From: Amylostereum areolatum
Lineage: Eukaryota > Basidiomycota > Agaricomycetes > Russulales > Stereaceae
NCBI GenBank assembly: GCA_012932865.1
Contig: SAXG01000012.1
Location: 620,001-684,000 of the forward strand
Reading direction: 5' to 3'
DNA: 64,000 bases
Shown here in pieces: positions 1-11,052 of this stretch (the first letter of the stretch is position 1; the number at the start of each line of letters is the position of its first letter). The notes under the pieces were generated by a model that had not been told where the DNA came from, searched no databases, and saw nothing but the letters and a program-made list of their open reading frames with translations. A program made the position numbers and the translations under genes.

Positions 1-1663
1 CCTTCAAAATGAGGCAAAGGGTATGCTCATCTTTCCCAATCCCGATCTTGTATCGATCAACCTTCCTCGTAGGCACCCAGGTTCAGGGGGCTCACTCCAT
101 CCAGGAGCTTTGCGCAAAGCTCAAGCGCCCACGCAAGATCATCCTCCTCGTCAAGGCCGGCTCGGCCGTTGATGACTTCATCGCTCAGCTCGAACCTCAT
201 CTCGAGCAGGGTGACATCATCATCGACGGTGGTAACTCTCACTATCCTGACTCTATTCGCCGCACCAAGGCTCTTGAAGCCAAGGGTCTTCTCTTCGTTG
301 GCTCCGGTGTATCCGGCGGTGAAGAGGGCGCTCGTCATGGTCCTTCTCTCATGCCCGGCGGGTCTACCGCGGCCTGGGCCTCGATCAAGGACATATTCCA
401 GAAGACTGCCGCACAGGCGTACGGCGAGCCCTGCTGTGACTGGGTTGGCGAAACTGGTGCTGGTCACTATGTCAAGATGGTTCACAACGGTACGTGCACC
501 ACTCCATATTCAACGCCGTATATTCCGCTCACCGGTTGCATAGGTATCGAATACGGTGACATGCAACTTATCGCTGAGGCTTACGACATCCTTAAACGTG
601 GTCTCAGCCTGACAGAGGATGAGATCGCAGACATCTTCGACGAGTGGAACAAGGGTGTCCTCGACTCTTTCTTGATTGAGATCACCTCCAACATTCTCCG
701 CTTCAAGGACGACGATGGTGTCCCCCTCGTTACCAAAATCCTTGACCAGGCCGGCCAGAAAGGTACTGGAAAGTGGACTGCCATCAACGCACTCGACGCT
801 GGTGTTCCCGGTACGCACCTTTGCGCTCCGGTTTAATCCTTATCAACTCACCGACCATTCAGTTACCCTCATTGGCGAGGCTGTGTTTGCGCGCTGCCTG
901 TCTGCTATCAAGGCCGAGCGTACCCGCGCCAGCAAGGTCATCGCCGGTCCCCAGAAGGAGGCGTTCCGCGGAGACAAGAAACAGTTCATCGACGACCTTG
1001 AACAAGCTTTGTACGCGTCAAAGATCATGTCGTATACCCAGGGCTTCATGTTGATGCGTGAGACCGCCAAGGACCTGGGATGGAACTTGAACTACGCTGG
1101 CATTGCCCGCATGTGGCGTGGAGGCTGCATCATCAAGGTAATGCTCCCAACGTTTGCACTACCGTGGAGGCTTTTTCACCCCGTACATAGTCTGTTTTCT
1201 TGAAGGACATCACCGAAGCGTACAACAGCACTCCCAACCTCGAGTCATTGCTTTTCAACGACTTCTTCAAGAGCGGTACGCTGTCTTCCTGCAACGTTTG
1301 CTTCTCAATTTAACGCGATCTCTGCAGCTGTCAACAAGGCTCAGCCAGGATGGAGGCGTGTCATCGCGCAGGCCGTTCTCTGGGGCATCCCCACCCCCGC
1401 TTTCAGCACCGCTCTCGCATTCTTTGATGGTTACAGGAGTGAAGTTGTCCCTGCCAACCTCCTGCAGGCCCAGCGTGACTACTTCGGAGCACACACCTTC
1501 CGTGTCATGCCGGGTTTCGAGAATGCGAAGCTCAAGACCGGCGAGGACATCCGTAAGTTTTTTCTCTCTTTCCCCCGGCTATGAGCTAACCTGTACCGGG
1601 TTCTCAGACATCAACTGGACCGGTCGCGGCGGTAACGTGTCTGCTTCGACGTACCTTGCTTGA
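1..1663 (+). CDS. GND1: 6-phosphogluconate dehydrogenase, decarboxylating (5' end outside window)
   Basis: Converts 6-phosphogluconate to ribulose 5-phosphate with release of CO2 and reduction of NADP+, in the cytosolic pentose phosphate pathway. The window opens inside the coding region (frame from base 2, LQNEAKG), so the N-terminal Rossmann GxGxxG part is missing. Visible family signatures are [53 protein letters not shown] (read across an intron) and the C-terminal [13 protein letters not shown]. Introns by eye: 21-72, 490-543, 811-862, 1138-1190, 1276-1327 and 1553-1607, all GT-AG and 52-55 nt. The stop is TGA at 1661-1663. The order of segments follows yeast Gnd1 from its mid N-terminus to its end with no internal gap. 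Identification is secure. Exon ends are inferred from frame continuity. Confidence 0.96.
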
Positions 1664-1959
1664 ACGACGATATATCTTGCCATGGTGTCGCCCTCGTGTC
1701 CCGAAAAGAGGGGAAGGGGACAAATTTAGACTTGCGCATCGGAGAGGGTGCTAGAATCAGCAGAACAAAGCAGAACGTACAATAGTTGTTGTAACATGGG
1801 CTGTATTACACTTTTTCATTCGATGTAATGTCGTCATGAATCGCATGCAAGGATTTTTCCATCTCGCATGAAGTGTGACATAGTGGGAGTCTGACCTGAG
1901 ATTAGAAAATGACGTAAGTAGACAAGGAACGACTTTGCCACTCTGCCTTTCACCTTTCG

Positions 1960-4474
1960 ATGTGCGGAATCGTTGTCTCTGTAGCGTGGGACGCCTCCTC
2001 AACGAAGGAACCTTCGGAATTCCATAAACTGAAAAGGTGTTTACAGGAGGCTAACAAATTTCGAGGTGAGTGAAGCTTCGTCGATCTATGTGCCACTGAT
2101 GAAGCCAACAATGCACATATTCAAAGGTCCAGATTCGCAGCGGATTGAACGACTGGATATCCAGAATTCGTCTTCAAGATCCTTCGAATTGGAGTGTTTT
2201 GCATCGGAGTTACTTCTCCGAGGAGATCGCGCTATCGTCCAGCCTCACATTCACCCCGAGACGGGAGATATTCTGTGCTGGAATGGCGAGGTTTGTGTAT
2301 ATAACTTATGTGTAGTCCCGATAAACTTACCTGGCATGGTATTACTTGCAGATATTTCAAGGCCTGGATGTGAGTGACCCGTCGTTAAACCGCACCCCGG
2401 GTCGATAATAACTCCCTACGCGCAGATAGATATTCACGAGAACGACGGTGAGAAACTCTTCAAAACCCTTACAGCCCTCCATGAGCCGGAAGATATCGTC
2501 GAGCTTTTCGGCACCATCGAGGGGCCGTGAGTCATTTTTTCTCTACCATCGCCGGCGCCACGCGTCTGATACTGCGACCCCAGGCATGCATTCGCATACT
2601 ATCACGTAGGATCCACGCTCCGGTTGGCCGTATCTCGCACGCTCATAGTACCCAGTCTCTCTCCCAGAGGCTGTTTTTCGCGCGCGATCCGCTAGGGAGA
2701 CGATCCCTGCTCATCCACCGGCCATCGGAGATTTCCCCATACTTTTTCCTCGCTTCTGTGTCTTCCGGTTCGTGTATAGGCTATGATATGGCCGAGTTGT
2801 CAACCGATGCGATATACGTCCTGGACTTGAAACGGCTGTGTGAAGCGCACGATGTACGTTTCTCATGCGTCTGCATACGGACATAGACTCATGTCATACA
2901 GCCCACAGCGGAGTTCAACGATTGCTTGACTGCCCTGTCTCGCGTGCAAGATTCGCCTTCATCTATAATTGTCCCTTTCGTAAGGTTATTCGCGTGTAGG
3001 ATAACCGCATGCTCATATTCTTCACTTAGGCGATTCCCGAGAAAGTCAACCTATTGATCCCGGATCCTGAGCCCCCCCTTCTCGAGTCTTTGGATACTGT
3101 CCCAGATCATTTGGAATATGCAGTGGAAGGCTTGATTTCCTGTTTGGACGCTAGCGTACGACTACGTGTAGAAAACATTCCGAAGCCACCCACGCCCTTG
3201 TGCGTCTTTCCCCCCCTTTCTGTATCAGTCCGCCTGACCTTGCGTAGATTCCCATATTCACCAGGACGCCTTGCGGTTCTTTTTAGTGGCGGTATCGACT
3301 CGACAATGCTTGCATTTCTGGCCCATAGGTAAGGTGCTCTCCTTTGTGGGTAATTTCTTTCCACGAGCCTCGAAGACATGTCCCGATAGATGAACCGATC
3401 GATCTTTTGAACGTGGCCTTTGAAAACCCAAGGAAAATAAAGATACAAACGGACGGGAATGTTGGCGGCATGAGCAAGAAGGAGCGGAAGCTGAGGGCGC
3501 GTGTGACGGTGGAAGCGGACCTTGTGGAGATCATGGACCACCAACACGACTATCTCGTACCGGATCGCTTGACTGGTCTGCAGGAGGTAGAGGAGTTACG
3601 GCGTATATGCCCAGGTCGTACCTGGAACTTCGTGCGTAATTGCTCGGCTCTATCGAGTCTTTAGTCTAATCAACTCAACTTCGCAGGTTGAAATTAATAT
3701 TCCCTTTCCCGAAGCTCAAGCGGCCAGGGAGCGTGTCGAGGCGGTTATGTGGCCTGGACGCACGGTCATGGACCTAGTGTGTGCACATCTCGATTCTCAA
3801 TGCCGTGTAAACATACTCACTAGGTTCTTCCAAGAGTCTGGCCATGGCGTTGTATTTCGCGGCTCGTGGGGTCGGACAAGTACGCAACGATCCAAGTTGC
3901 ACGTACAGACCATACACCAGCTCCGCCCGTGTACTGCTGAATGGCCTTGGGTCCGGTAAGAGTATCTTCTTAGGACGTCGACCGGTTATGCTAACATAGT
4001 TTCCCCAGATGAGCTACTAGGAGGCTATGGTCGTCATCGCACAGCGTATAAATCAGGAGGATGGCAACGTGTCATAGAAGAGGCATGTTCTCAGATGACG
4101 ACAGGACGTATCTTCTGTATGCTGAAAAAACATCCTTTTAGTTGCAACTGGAAATTGACAGAATACCTATCCGCAACATGGGTCGCGACGACCGGGTGAT
4201 ATCCTCGCACGGTAAGGAGACGCGACACCCGTTTCTTTCTTTGAACGTCGTGGCCTTCATCGCTGGCCTTCCGGTTCATCACAAAATGGACCCAAGAGTG
4301 GAAGTGGGGCTAGGAGATAAAATGCTCCTTAGACTTGTTGCTCGTAGGTTGGGTGTGGTGGAAGCGAGTGGGCGTAAAAAGCGTGCAATGCAGTTTGGAA
4401 GCCATTCGGCGCGAATGGAGGCTGGGACGCCGAATTCTGGTGGAGCATTGATTTTATCCCTCAGTAATCAATGA
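1960..4474 (+). CDS. Asparagine synthetase domain-containing protein (ASNSD1 type)
   Basis: The protein starts MCGIVVSVAW, which places the class II glutamine amidotransferase nucleophile at Cys2, so the ATG at 1960 is well fixed. RGPDSQR follows across the first intron (2066-2126). The synthetase half has the PP-loop ATP-binding motif VLFSGGIDST near 3274-3306 and a second conserved block GLGSDELLGGYGRHR near 4000-4045. The gene has many short introns. A small 18-nt exon (2352-2369) lies between introns 2291-2351 and 2370-2425. The C-terminus reads HGKETRHPFLSLNVVAF then GLGDKMLLRLVARRLG, as in the ASNSD1/YML096W group and not classical Asn1/Asn2. Members of this group are related to asparagine synthetase but their reaction is not settled, so no activity is claimed. 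The splice path between 2570 and 3350 is the least certain part. Confidence 0.9.
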
Positions 4475-4700
4475 AATGGAGCATAAATCTGGCTCTTCTG
4501 CTCGTGTGAGTATACGCGGTCGTATGAACTGTCGGACCAGACGTTCAAGATGAATTTGAGGGTGTAAAGTATAATGTGTATATATACATGATCACGTGTG
4601 CGGATGCCGGTGTGACGCGCTCTGCGGCCGACTTCAAGTTCACACCCTCGCTTCGTTGTACTTAACTTAGCAGTCCACCACATCCTCCATCACTTCCACA

Positions 4701-5837
4701 ATGGCAGCAGCTCGGCTAGTAGGTGAGAACCCCAATGAGTTACGTCCTTGAGGCCATTCATACCAATCCACTTCGCAGTTCCGGTGGCTCTCGGTGTAGC
4801 GCTCCTTCAATCCAGTTTGTATGATGTCCCGGGAGGATACCGGGCTGTCATGTTCGACAGGTTCTCGGGAGTCAGAAACCAGGCGAGTTTGGCCTCTCCT
4901 TTCTGGAAACATGTCACTGATAGGACAGGACCGTGCAGGCGACAGGCGAGGGTACCCACTTCTTGGTACCATGGCTCCAGCGTGCCATTCTCTATGACTG
5001 CCGTACGAAGCCGCGCGTGCGTATCGCTGTGTTTTTGTCGGAGTTGACCATTAACGATGTGCTCTATATGCAGAACATATCGACTACGACAGGTTCGAAG
5101 GACCTGCAGATGGTCACCATCACCCTCCGCGTCCTTTCCCGTCCCGACGTCGAGCACCTTTCCCAAATCTACCAAAACTTGGGCCTCGACTACGACGAGA
5201 AGGTCCTGCCCTCGATTGGCAATGAGGTGCTGAAAAGCATTGTTGCACAGTTCGACGCGGCCGAGTTGATCACTCAGCGTGAAGTGGTGCGTTTGGCATT
5301 TGCCAGTTCGCATCCAACAGTCGTCTGACGAAGCATGCCAGGTTTCATCGAGAATCCGCGCGGATCTCTTGCAGCGTGCGGGGGAGTTCAACCTTAAATT
5401 GGAGGATGTGTCTATCACGCACCTAACCTTCGGAAAGGCAAGTGCATGCGCGTTCTGCGCTGGGGACATCGCTGACGATTTCGTGTAGGAGTTCACGCAA
5501 GCAGTGGAGGCGAAACAGATTGCTCAGCAAGGTACGTGTGGGTACGTATATCGCAGGGGTGATAAACTGACGGTGTACAGATGCGGAGCGAGCCAAGTTC
5601 ATTGTCGAAAAGGCGGAGCAGGAGAGGCAAGCGGCGGTGATTCGTGCGGAGGGAGAAGCGGAGGCGGCGACGGTGATATCAAAAGCGCTGGACAAGGTTG
5701 GGGAGGCGTTCGTGGCGTTGAGGAAGATCGAGGCAGCGAAGGCGATCGTGCAGTCGTTGGCGTCGAACCGGAACGTGACGTACATTCCGAGCTCTGGAGG
5801 CAACGTGTTGTTGAACGTACCTACGGAGAATCGTTGA
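4701..5837 (+). CDS. PHB1: Prohibitin, PHB1 subunit
   Basis: Prohibitin-1 forms ring complexes with Phb2 in the mitochondrial inner membrane and supports respiratory-complex stability and the m-AAA protease. The start is MAAARLV. The N-terminal hydrophobic anchor is [17 protein letters not shown], followed by the PHB domain with [60 protein letters not shown] and a charged coiled coil ([31 protein letters not shown]). It follows yeast Phb1 almost residue for residue. Introns: first short intron after codon 7, then 4883-4938, 5017-5073, 5287-5341, 5438-5488 and 5532-5580. Introns 4883-4938 (GCGAGT donor) and 5438-5488 (GCAAGT donor) have GC-AG ends. No GT donor nearby keeps the frame or the family alignment. 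Stop TGA at 5835-5837. Confidence 0.96.
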
Positions 5838-6243
5838 AAGGGAGGCGTGTATTTGAGTACGGTAGAGTACGTAGGTCGAAATGCAAACACCGCTCAACTT
5901 TCAAATTTGAAGTCGAAATTTCAGTGATATGTTTTGTTTTGGGGTCGGGGAACTCCGGGGAAAGCGGTGCAACGGGAGACGGAGGTGAAGAGAGAGCGAA
6001 TTATTCAAACCACCGACTGCCATCCGAGTCTCCGACCGTGCTTTCGTCTTTTCTCTCTCTCTCTCTCTCTCATCTTCTCTCTCGTCTCTTCTCTCCTCCT
6101 CTCTCTCCTCTCATCTCCTCTCTCTTCCTTTTTCTCTCTCCGTTCTGCCTCCATTTCCAGTACGTGGCCTTCCTTCCCATGGCCCATCTCACCCTCACCT
6201 TATAAAACCATTCAGATCTCACTTCCTCTCTGTATCTTCAATC
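5838..6243 (+). promoter_or_regulatory. Pub1-type gene promoter: pyrimidine tract plus TATA box
   Basis: About 120 bases at 6047-6165 on the + strand are almost pure C and T (CTCTCT runs). They are followed by TATAAAA at 6201-6207, 37 bases before the ATG at 6244. CT-rich blocks upstream of the transcription start are common in strongly expressed filamentous-fungal genes. That this block works as a promoter is inferred from position. A TATA box this close to the ATG implies a very short 5' leader. Confidence 0.55.
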
Positions 6244-7737
6244 ATGAACTCCATGGGTGGTTTGGGTGCTGCTGAGGCTCCGGTGCGCTTCATCCTCTTT
6301 CTCCGCTGTCGTCGACTGATCGTCGGCCGTGTAATATTCACTTCTTCCCCATTCCATATCGCGAAAATCGCCCCCGATCTATCCAGAAGCGGGCTCACCT
6401 CTACGTCGGCAACTTGAGCCCCCGGGTCACAGAATACATGCTCACTGAGATCTTTGCTGTGGCCGGTCCCGTTCAGCATGTCAAAATCATCCCCGACCGT
6501 AACTACCAGCACGGCGGTCCTCAACTACGGCTTCGTAGAATACATGGACATGCGCGCGGCCGAGACCGCCCTCCAGACACTCAACGGCCGCAAGATCTTC
6601 GACACTGAGATCCGCGTCAACTGGGCCTACCAGGGTCAACAAAACAAGGAGGACACCACCGGTCACTACCACGTCTTCGTTGGCGATCTGTCTCCCGAGG
6701 TCAACGACGAAGTGCTCGGCAAAGCCTTCAGCGCCTTTGGTACCATGTCCGACGCCCGCGTCATGTGGGACATGAATTCCGGAAAGTCTCGCGGTTATGG
6801 CTTCCTCGCCTTCAGAGACAAGACCGACGCCGAGCAGGCCATCGCCACAATGAATGGCGAGTGGTTGGGCTCTCGTGCCATCCGCGTCAACTGGGCCAAC
6901 CAGAAGACTCAGGGTGGACCTCCGGGAACGCCAGGTGGTATGAGCGAGCCCTCCCCAAGTGGCGGTGCTCCTGCCCCAATCAACTTCCACGGTGGCCCTC
7001 TTGCGTACGATACTGTCGTCCACCAGACGCCGGCGTTCAACTCAACCGTTTACGTCGGCAACCTTGTGCCTTACTGCACCCAGGCGGACCTTATCCCTCT
7101 CTTCCAGTCCATCGGTTATCTCTCTGAAATCCGCATGCAGGCCGATCGCGGTTTCGCCTTCGTCAAGCTCGACACACACGAGCACGCCGCGATGGCCATT
7201 ATCCAGCTGCAGGGACAGATGGTCCATGGTCGTCCCCATCAAGTGCAGCTGGGGCAAGGATAGGGCTGATGGCGGCGTGGGCGGCGCTCCCATGAGTCCC
7301 GTCGCTGCTTCTCCGTACGGCAACATGGTAAATATCCCCTTTTACGCTCATCGATGCCCGTCTGATAATTCCGCCTAAACCAGCCCATGTTTGGTATGCC
7401 GAATCCCCAAACTTATCCTAACCAATACGGGTACGGCGCGTACGGTGCCGCTGGCGCAGCTCCTGGAATGCCCCAGGCTGCCGCTGCCGGTGGCCAGGGT
7501 GCTCCTGGTGGTGATCCTTCCGCTGTTGCCCAAGCTGGTCAGGCTGCGTGGGGTGGCGCGGACCCTTCCGCCGCGGGTCAAGCAGCCCAGTGGGCCAATG
7601 CGGACCCCAGCTATTACCAGAGCTACTGGAGTACGTCTTTCACCAGAATAGTACGCGGCTCTGTCCTGACAATGACCCCAGACTATTATCAACAAGCCGC
7701 GGCCGGCCAACAACCCTCCGTGCAACCAGGCGCTTGA
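6244..7737 (+). CDS. PUB1: Three-RRM poly(A)+/U-rich RNA-binding protein (Pub1/TIA-1 family), two frame breaks
   Basis: Pub1/TIA-1 proteins bind U-rich or poly(A)+ mRNA and enter stress granules. After MNSMGGLGAAEAP and a 104-nt intron (6283-6386), RRM1 begins with HLYVGNLSPRV. RRM2 carries HYHVFVGDLSPEV and GKSRGYGFLAFRD. RRM3 carries STVYVGNLVPYC and RGFAFVKLDTHE. The tail is Gly/Ala/Gln-rich. Further introns: 7328-7383 and 7631-7681. The frame is interrupted twice. At about 6519 (HGG to LNYGFVEY) and at the CCCC run 7234-7237 (HGRP to IKCSWGKDRA), one extra C in each place shifts the reading by +1. Removing one base at each site restores a full-length family member. The sites are either assembly indels or real lesions. 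The domain content argues for a functional gene with sequence errors. Homology is strong and the exact product is uncertain. Confidence 0.88.
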
Positions 7738-8343
7738 ACGTTCCAAAAGATCGTCTCTCCAATGTTACTGCGTTTCCTCCCTTTACGTCTGTAGTCTCGT
7801 CCCCTGTAGCTCTCTACCGCTGGGCTTGCGAGCCGCGCTGTTCTAGTTTCCACGACAAGTCCTCTCGTATCGCTTATGTGTATTCTTGCACCGCACCGTC
7901 TTTTCTGCTTTCCCTTTCTTCCCCCTAGCTCCCTTGGCATTTCACTGTCATTCTCCCCCCCCCCCCCCTCCCCTCCTGCTCCTGCCCCCCCTGTCGGTTC
8001 CTTTCCCACTCGACTGATTATTTTTCTCCTTATTCTCCCCCCTTTCGCGTTTGTTTGTCCCCGTCTTTACCACCTCCCTTCCGCACAAATTTTCCTCTCT
8101 CTCGAAGTCAGAATCAATTGTACAAGTTTCACCTCCTCCTCTGGCTCAAGTAAATAACTGATGAAAGGTGGCGATGTCTCTGAATTGGACCCTTTCGGAT
8201 GGTACATATTTAGCTTTGAGCGCGATGGAAATCACAAATGATAGTTGTGGAACGAGAATAGACTAGTATACAAGTTGTGTGTGCAGAACACAGTCGGTTC
8301 ATGGTCTCATGGAGGACACTCATTGCGCATAGGAGTTGTGCGC
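7738..8343. other. Convergent 3' intergenic region with a 14-base C run
   Basis: This stretch lies between the stop of the + strand Pub1-type gene and the stop of the - strand secreted-protein gene, so it should hold both 3' UTRs. It is strongly pyrimidine-rich, with 14 C in a row at 7955-7968. No reading frame with family features was found. Open frames across it follow the biased composition. Confidence 0.6.
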
Positions 8344-10616
8344 TCATCGAACCAGGGCCGAGCCTCCTTTGGCATTTCCCCCTGCGCCAGAGTAGGCAGA
8401 ACCGCCCGCCTGTGAAGCTGATGCGTCCCCCGAGCTCGCGTCGCCGCCTTCCCCTGCATTAGCTGAGAATGCTCTTGTAAGTTCATAGTGAAAAGACACG
8501 ACAGAGGAAGCGTCACTGACAAGAAAGGAGTTCGATCAGTCCGTCACCGAAAGGCTCACAACGTGTTGAGTCCTCGCGGCCATCGCACGACGCGTCCCCT
8601 CTGAAAGTTCGACGACCAAAGAGGCCCCCCCATCGATTGGACGAGAATTTGGTGGTGTGGACGGAGCCCCCAGACGCATCTCCCCCTGCGCCGGAGTTGG
8701 AACCAGGCTGGCGTCGACTGGAATATCATCAGAAACAGAAAATATGTAAAGGCAGCAGATGATAACTCACGACAGTGCGATATCCAGGATATCTAAGCTG
8801 TCGTCGTTCCCAGAGCCATCATCGCTCGAAGTGGTCGAGTTAGTAGGAATACCGGTGTCGCCAGATGAGGCGTCCCCTCCACTACCAGCGTTGCCCGAGA
8901 AGACATTGACAAGGCCGCTGGTACCGTATACTGAACCCCCGGGAGCTTTACCGCCCGCACCTGAATAATCATCGGGAACACGACTATACGATTGGTAAGA
9001 CAACACTCATGCTCAGGGGAGTAGATGTGGTCGTACCGGAGAATGGAACCAGACGAGCCATCGCCCCCGCTTCCAGCGCTGTATGAAAATATGTCCAGCA
9101 GCCCGTCGCTCGTGCTGTTGACAGAACCTCCGGACGCTTTTCCACCAGCACCAGAGTAGCTGTCGGGAGCACGTCTACACGAGATGGATGAGTGACTAAG
9201 TCTCACGAGAGAGGGATTGGAATAGTACTTTGATGTAGTGCCGGACGAAGCGTCACCGCCGTCACCAGCGTTGTCTGAGAAGATGTTTACCAGTCCTCCG
9301 GCACCAGACACGGAGCCCCCGGAGGCAGCCCCTCCCGCACCAGAAAACGACGATCCGGTAGAGTCGGATTGGCCTCTACAGAACGGACTGTTAGCAACGC
9401 ACATCGTGAGCGATGGATACGGTACGCACTCGCCAGATGCCCCAGATGAAGCATCTCCGCCGTCGCCTGCATTTCCAGAGAAAACGTTGACCAGTGAGCC
9501 ATCCATGAGACCGTCGTCGTCGTTACCAAAGCCGCTAGCCAGTAGGTTTGGCCTGCCAGTGCCATCGTCGTCGCTGCCAGAGCCGCCATCGCTGTCGTGG
9601 TTCCCGTCGTCTTGCCCGCCGAAAGCACCAAGATCTGTGTTACCAGACGAGAAATCGCCGGATGCATCACCGTTGTCCGAGGTGTCACCGCTTGAGCCGG
9701 AAGAATCACCATCGGAATTGCCAGTATCGCCTGAAGAGCCATCGTCCGTGTTTGGGGCAGGATCACCCCCAGAATCCGAACCGTCAGTGGACGACGAAGG
9801 TGGGTCTGCGGGAGCGTCTGAGCTTCCTGAATCGCCACCAGCAGGCGGGTCAGAAGGTGGGGGTTGCTCTTGATTTTCGGGGATCTCTGGGGTCTCTGGG
9901 GTCTCTGGAGTCTCTGGAATCTCTGGGGTCTCTGGTTGACCGTCGGGACTGTCCGCAGTATCAGGTGTATCGGCAGTGTCGGGGGTGTCTGGCGTGTCGG
10001 GGGTGTCTGGCGTGTCGGGGGTGTCTGCAGTATCCGGAGTTGTATTGGAACTGGAGTCTCCAGATCCGCCACCCGTGTTTGCAGGCGAGGTGTCTCCATC
10101 GTCCGGAGAGGGTTGAACTGCATTAACGTTGCCGCCGTCAGGATTGGCGACAGTATCCCCCGACCCGGGGCCGTTCGAGTCGCCACTTTGGTTCCCAGCA
10201 TTATCTCCGTCGGGGAAGGAAAGGAAAGTATTTCCGCCGGGCGCAGAGCCCCCGCTACCAGTATAAGAAGAGCCGCCACTATGGTAGTCGCGGTGAGCAA
10301 CGCAAGCAATGTGGGGAAGCACGAAAACTCACTCATCGCCAGCGTATGCATCGCCGGACCCCGCGAGTCCGCCGTCTCCAGCGTTGTGCGAGCCCAAGTC
10401 GAGTAATCCTAGTCCTTGAGCACGTAGACCCAATCCGCCCATGCGACGATATCCTGGAGTAGTGAGAGACCCGCCGTGCCCGCCGCCATCCGAGAGAGTT
10501 TGCGAGATAGCCCGCGGGGACGCCGACGCCTCCGTGAAGGGGATAGGCGCAGCTTGAACGAGGGTAGGAGAGAGAGTTGCCGCGAGCAGAGAGAGTTGAA
10601 GGGCGGGAGTACGCAT
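8344..10616 (-). CDS. Secreted Gly/Ser/Asp-rich protein made of repeated exon modules
   Basis: No family was recognised. The ATG at 10616 starts a clear signal peptide (MRTPALQLSLLAATL, predicted cleavage after VQA). Six introns are seen on the - strand: 10279-10332, 9376-9429, 9175-9228, 8984-9036, 8718-8770 and 8472-8520. The first five are 53-54 nt long and all in phase 2, so the inner exons (849, 147, 138 and 213 nt) are symmetric. Each exon ends with a GxGGDASSG-like block and the next opens with a YSGAGGxASGGSV-like block, then G-L-V-N-I-F-S-x-N-A-G. The large second exon also holds low-complexity runs: TPD repeats, PEIPETPE repeats, and Ser/Asp/Gly stretches. The product is about 600 residues, acidic, almost free of Lys and Arg in its middle, and lacks a C-terminal anchor signal. 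Role unknown; a wall or matrix protein is a guess from composition and secretion. Confidence 0.8.
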
Positions 10617-11052
10617 GATGGGATGCGTTGATGTTTTAGGTTGCTTTGAAGGATAGCCTGCTGTCCTGAGAGCCAAATGTGGGAAGATAGGAGATAGGAA
10701 AGTGAGCGGTAGAGATGGCGGTAGAAGGGAAGAAGGACGGTGTTCAGTCAGCGGGCGGGAGGAATATAAGGTTGTTTGCCCGGGGCAAGCACAAGCAAAC
10801 AATCGACGACTTCAACTTGACTTGACGCGCGCCGAACGCGTCCACATCACGTGAGGTGCAGGAAAGAGGAAACGTAAATTCAGCAAATATACTTCAGGCG
10901 GGCGCATTAAATTCCATGAAGGACGGTGGAAGGTGGGTGAAAATATCCGAAGCAAGCACTGGGTATACGGCAGGTGAGATGGAACGCGGACGGTAGAGGT
11001 GGGGGCGAAAACAAAATCCTACAAAGACAGGAATGCATCTATTCGTCCACCA
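10617..11052. other. Intergenic region upstream of the secreted-protein gene
   Basis: This covers the 5' side of the - strand secreted-protein gene and the 3' end of the - strand Atg16 gene. A TATAAGG-like AT stretch occurs at about 10765-10772, and a CACGTG E-box lies inside ATCACGTGAGG near 10846. No coding sequence was recognised. Confidence 0.5.

Noticed and set aside
4883..4938. Alternative acceptor adding four residues in prohibitin (intron ending near 4924)
   Set aside because: It gives an insertion against every Phb1 protein, whereas the acceptor at 4938 gives the family length exactly.
9950..10040. Short tandem repeats that could suggest a CRISPR-like array
   Set aside because: The repeat encodes Thr-Pro-Asp in frame within a coding exon, has no spacers, and the genome is fungal.
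9238..10406. Long + strand open frames opposite the secreted-protein gene
   Set aside because: They are shadows of a strongly biased repeat composition. The - strand has the signal peptide and regular introns.
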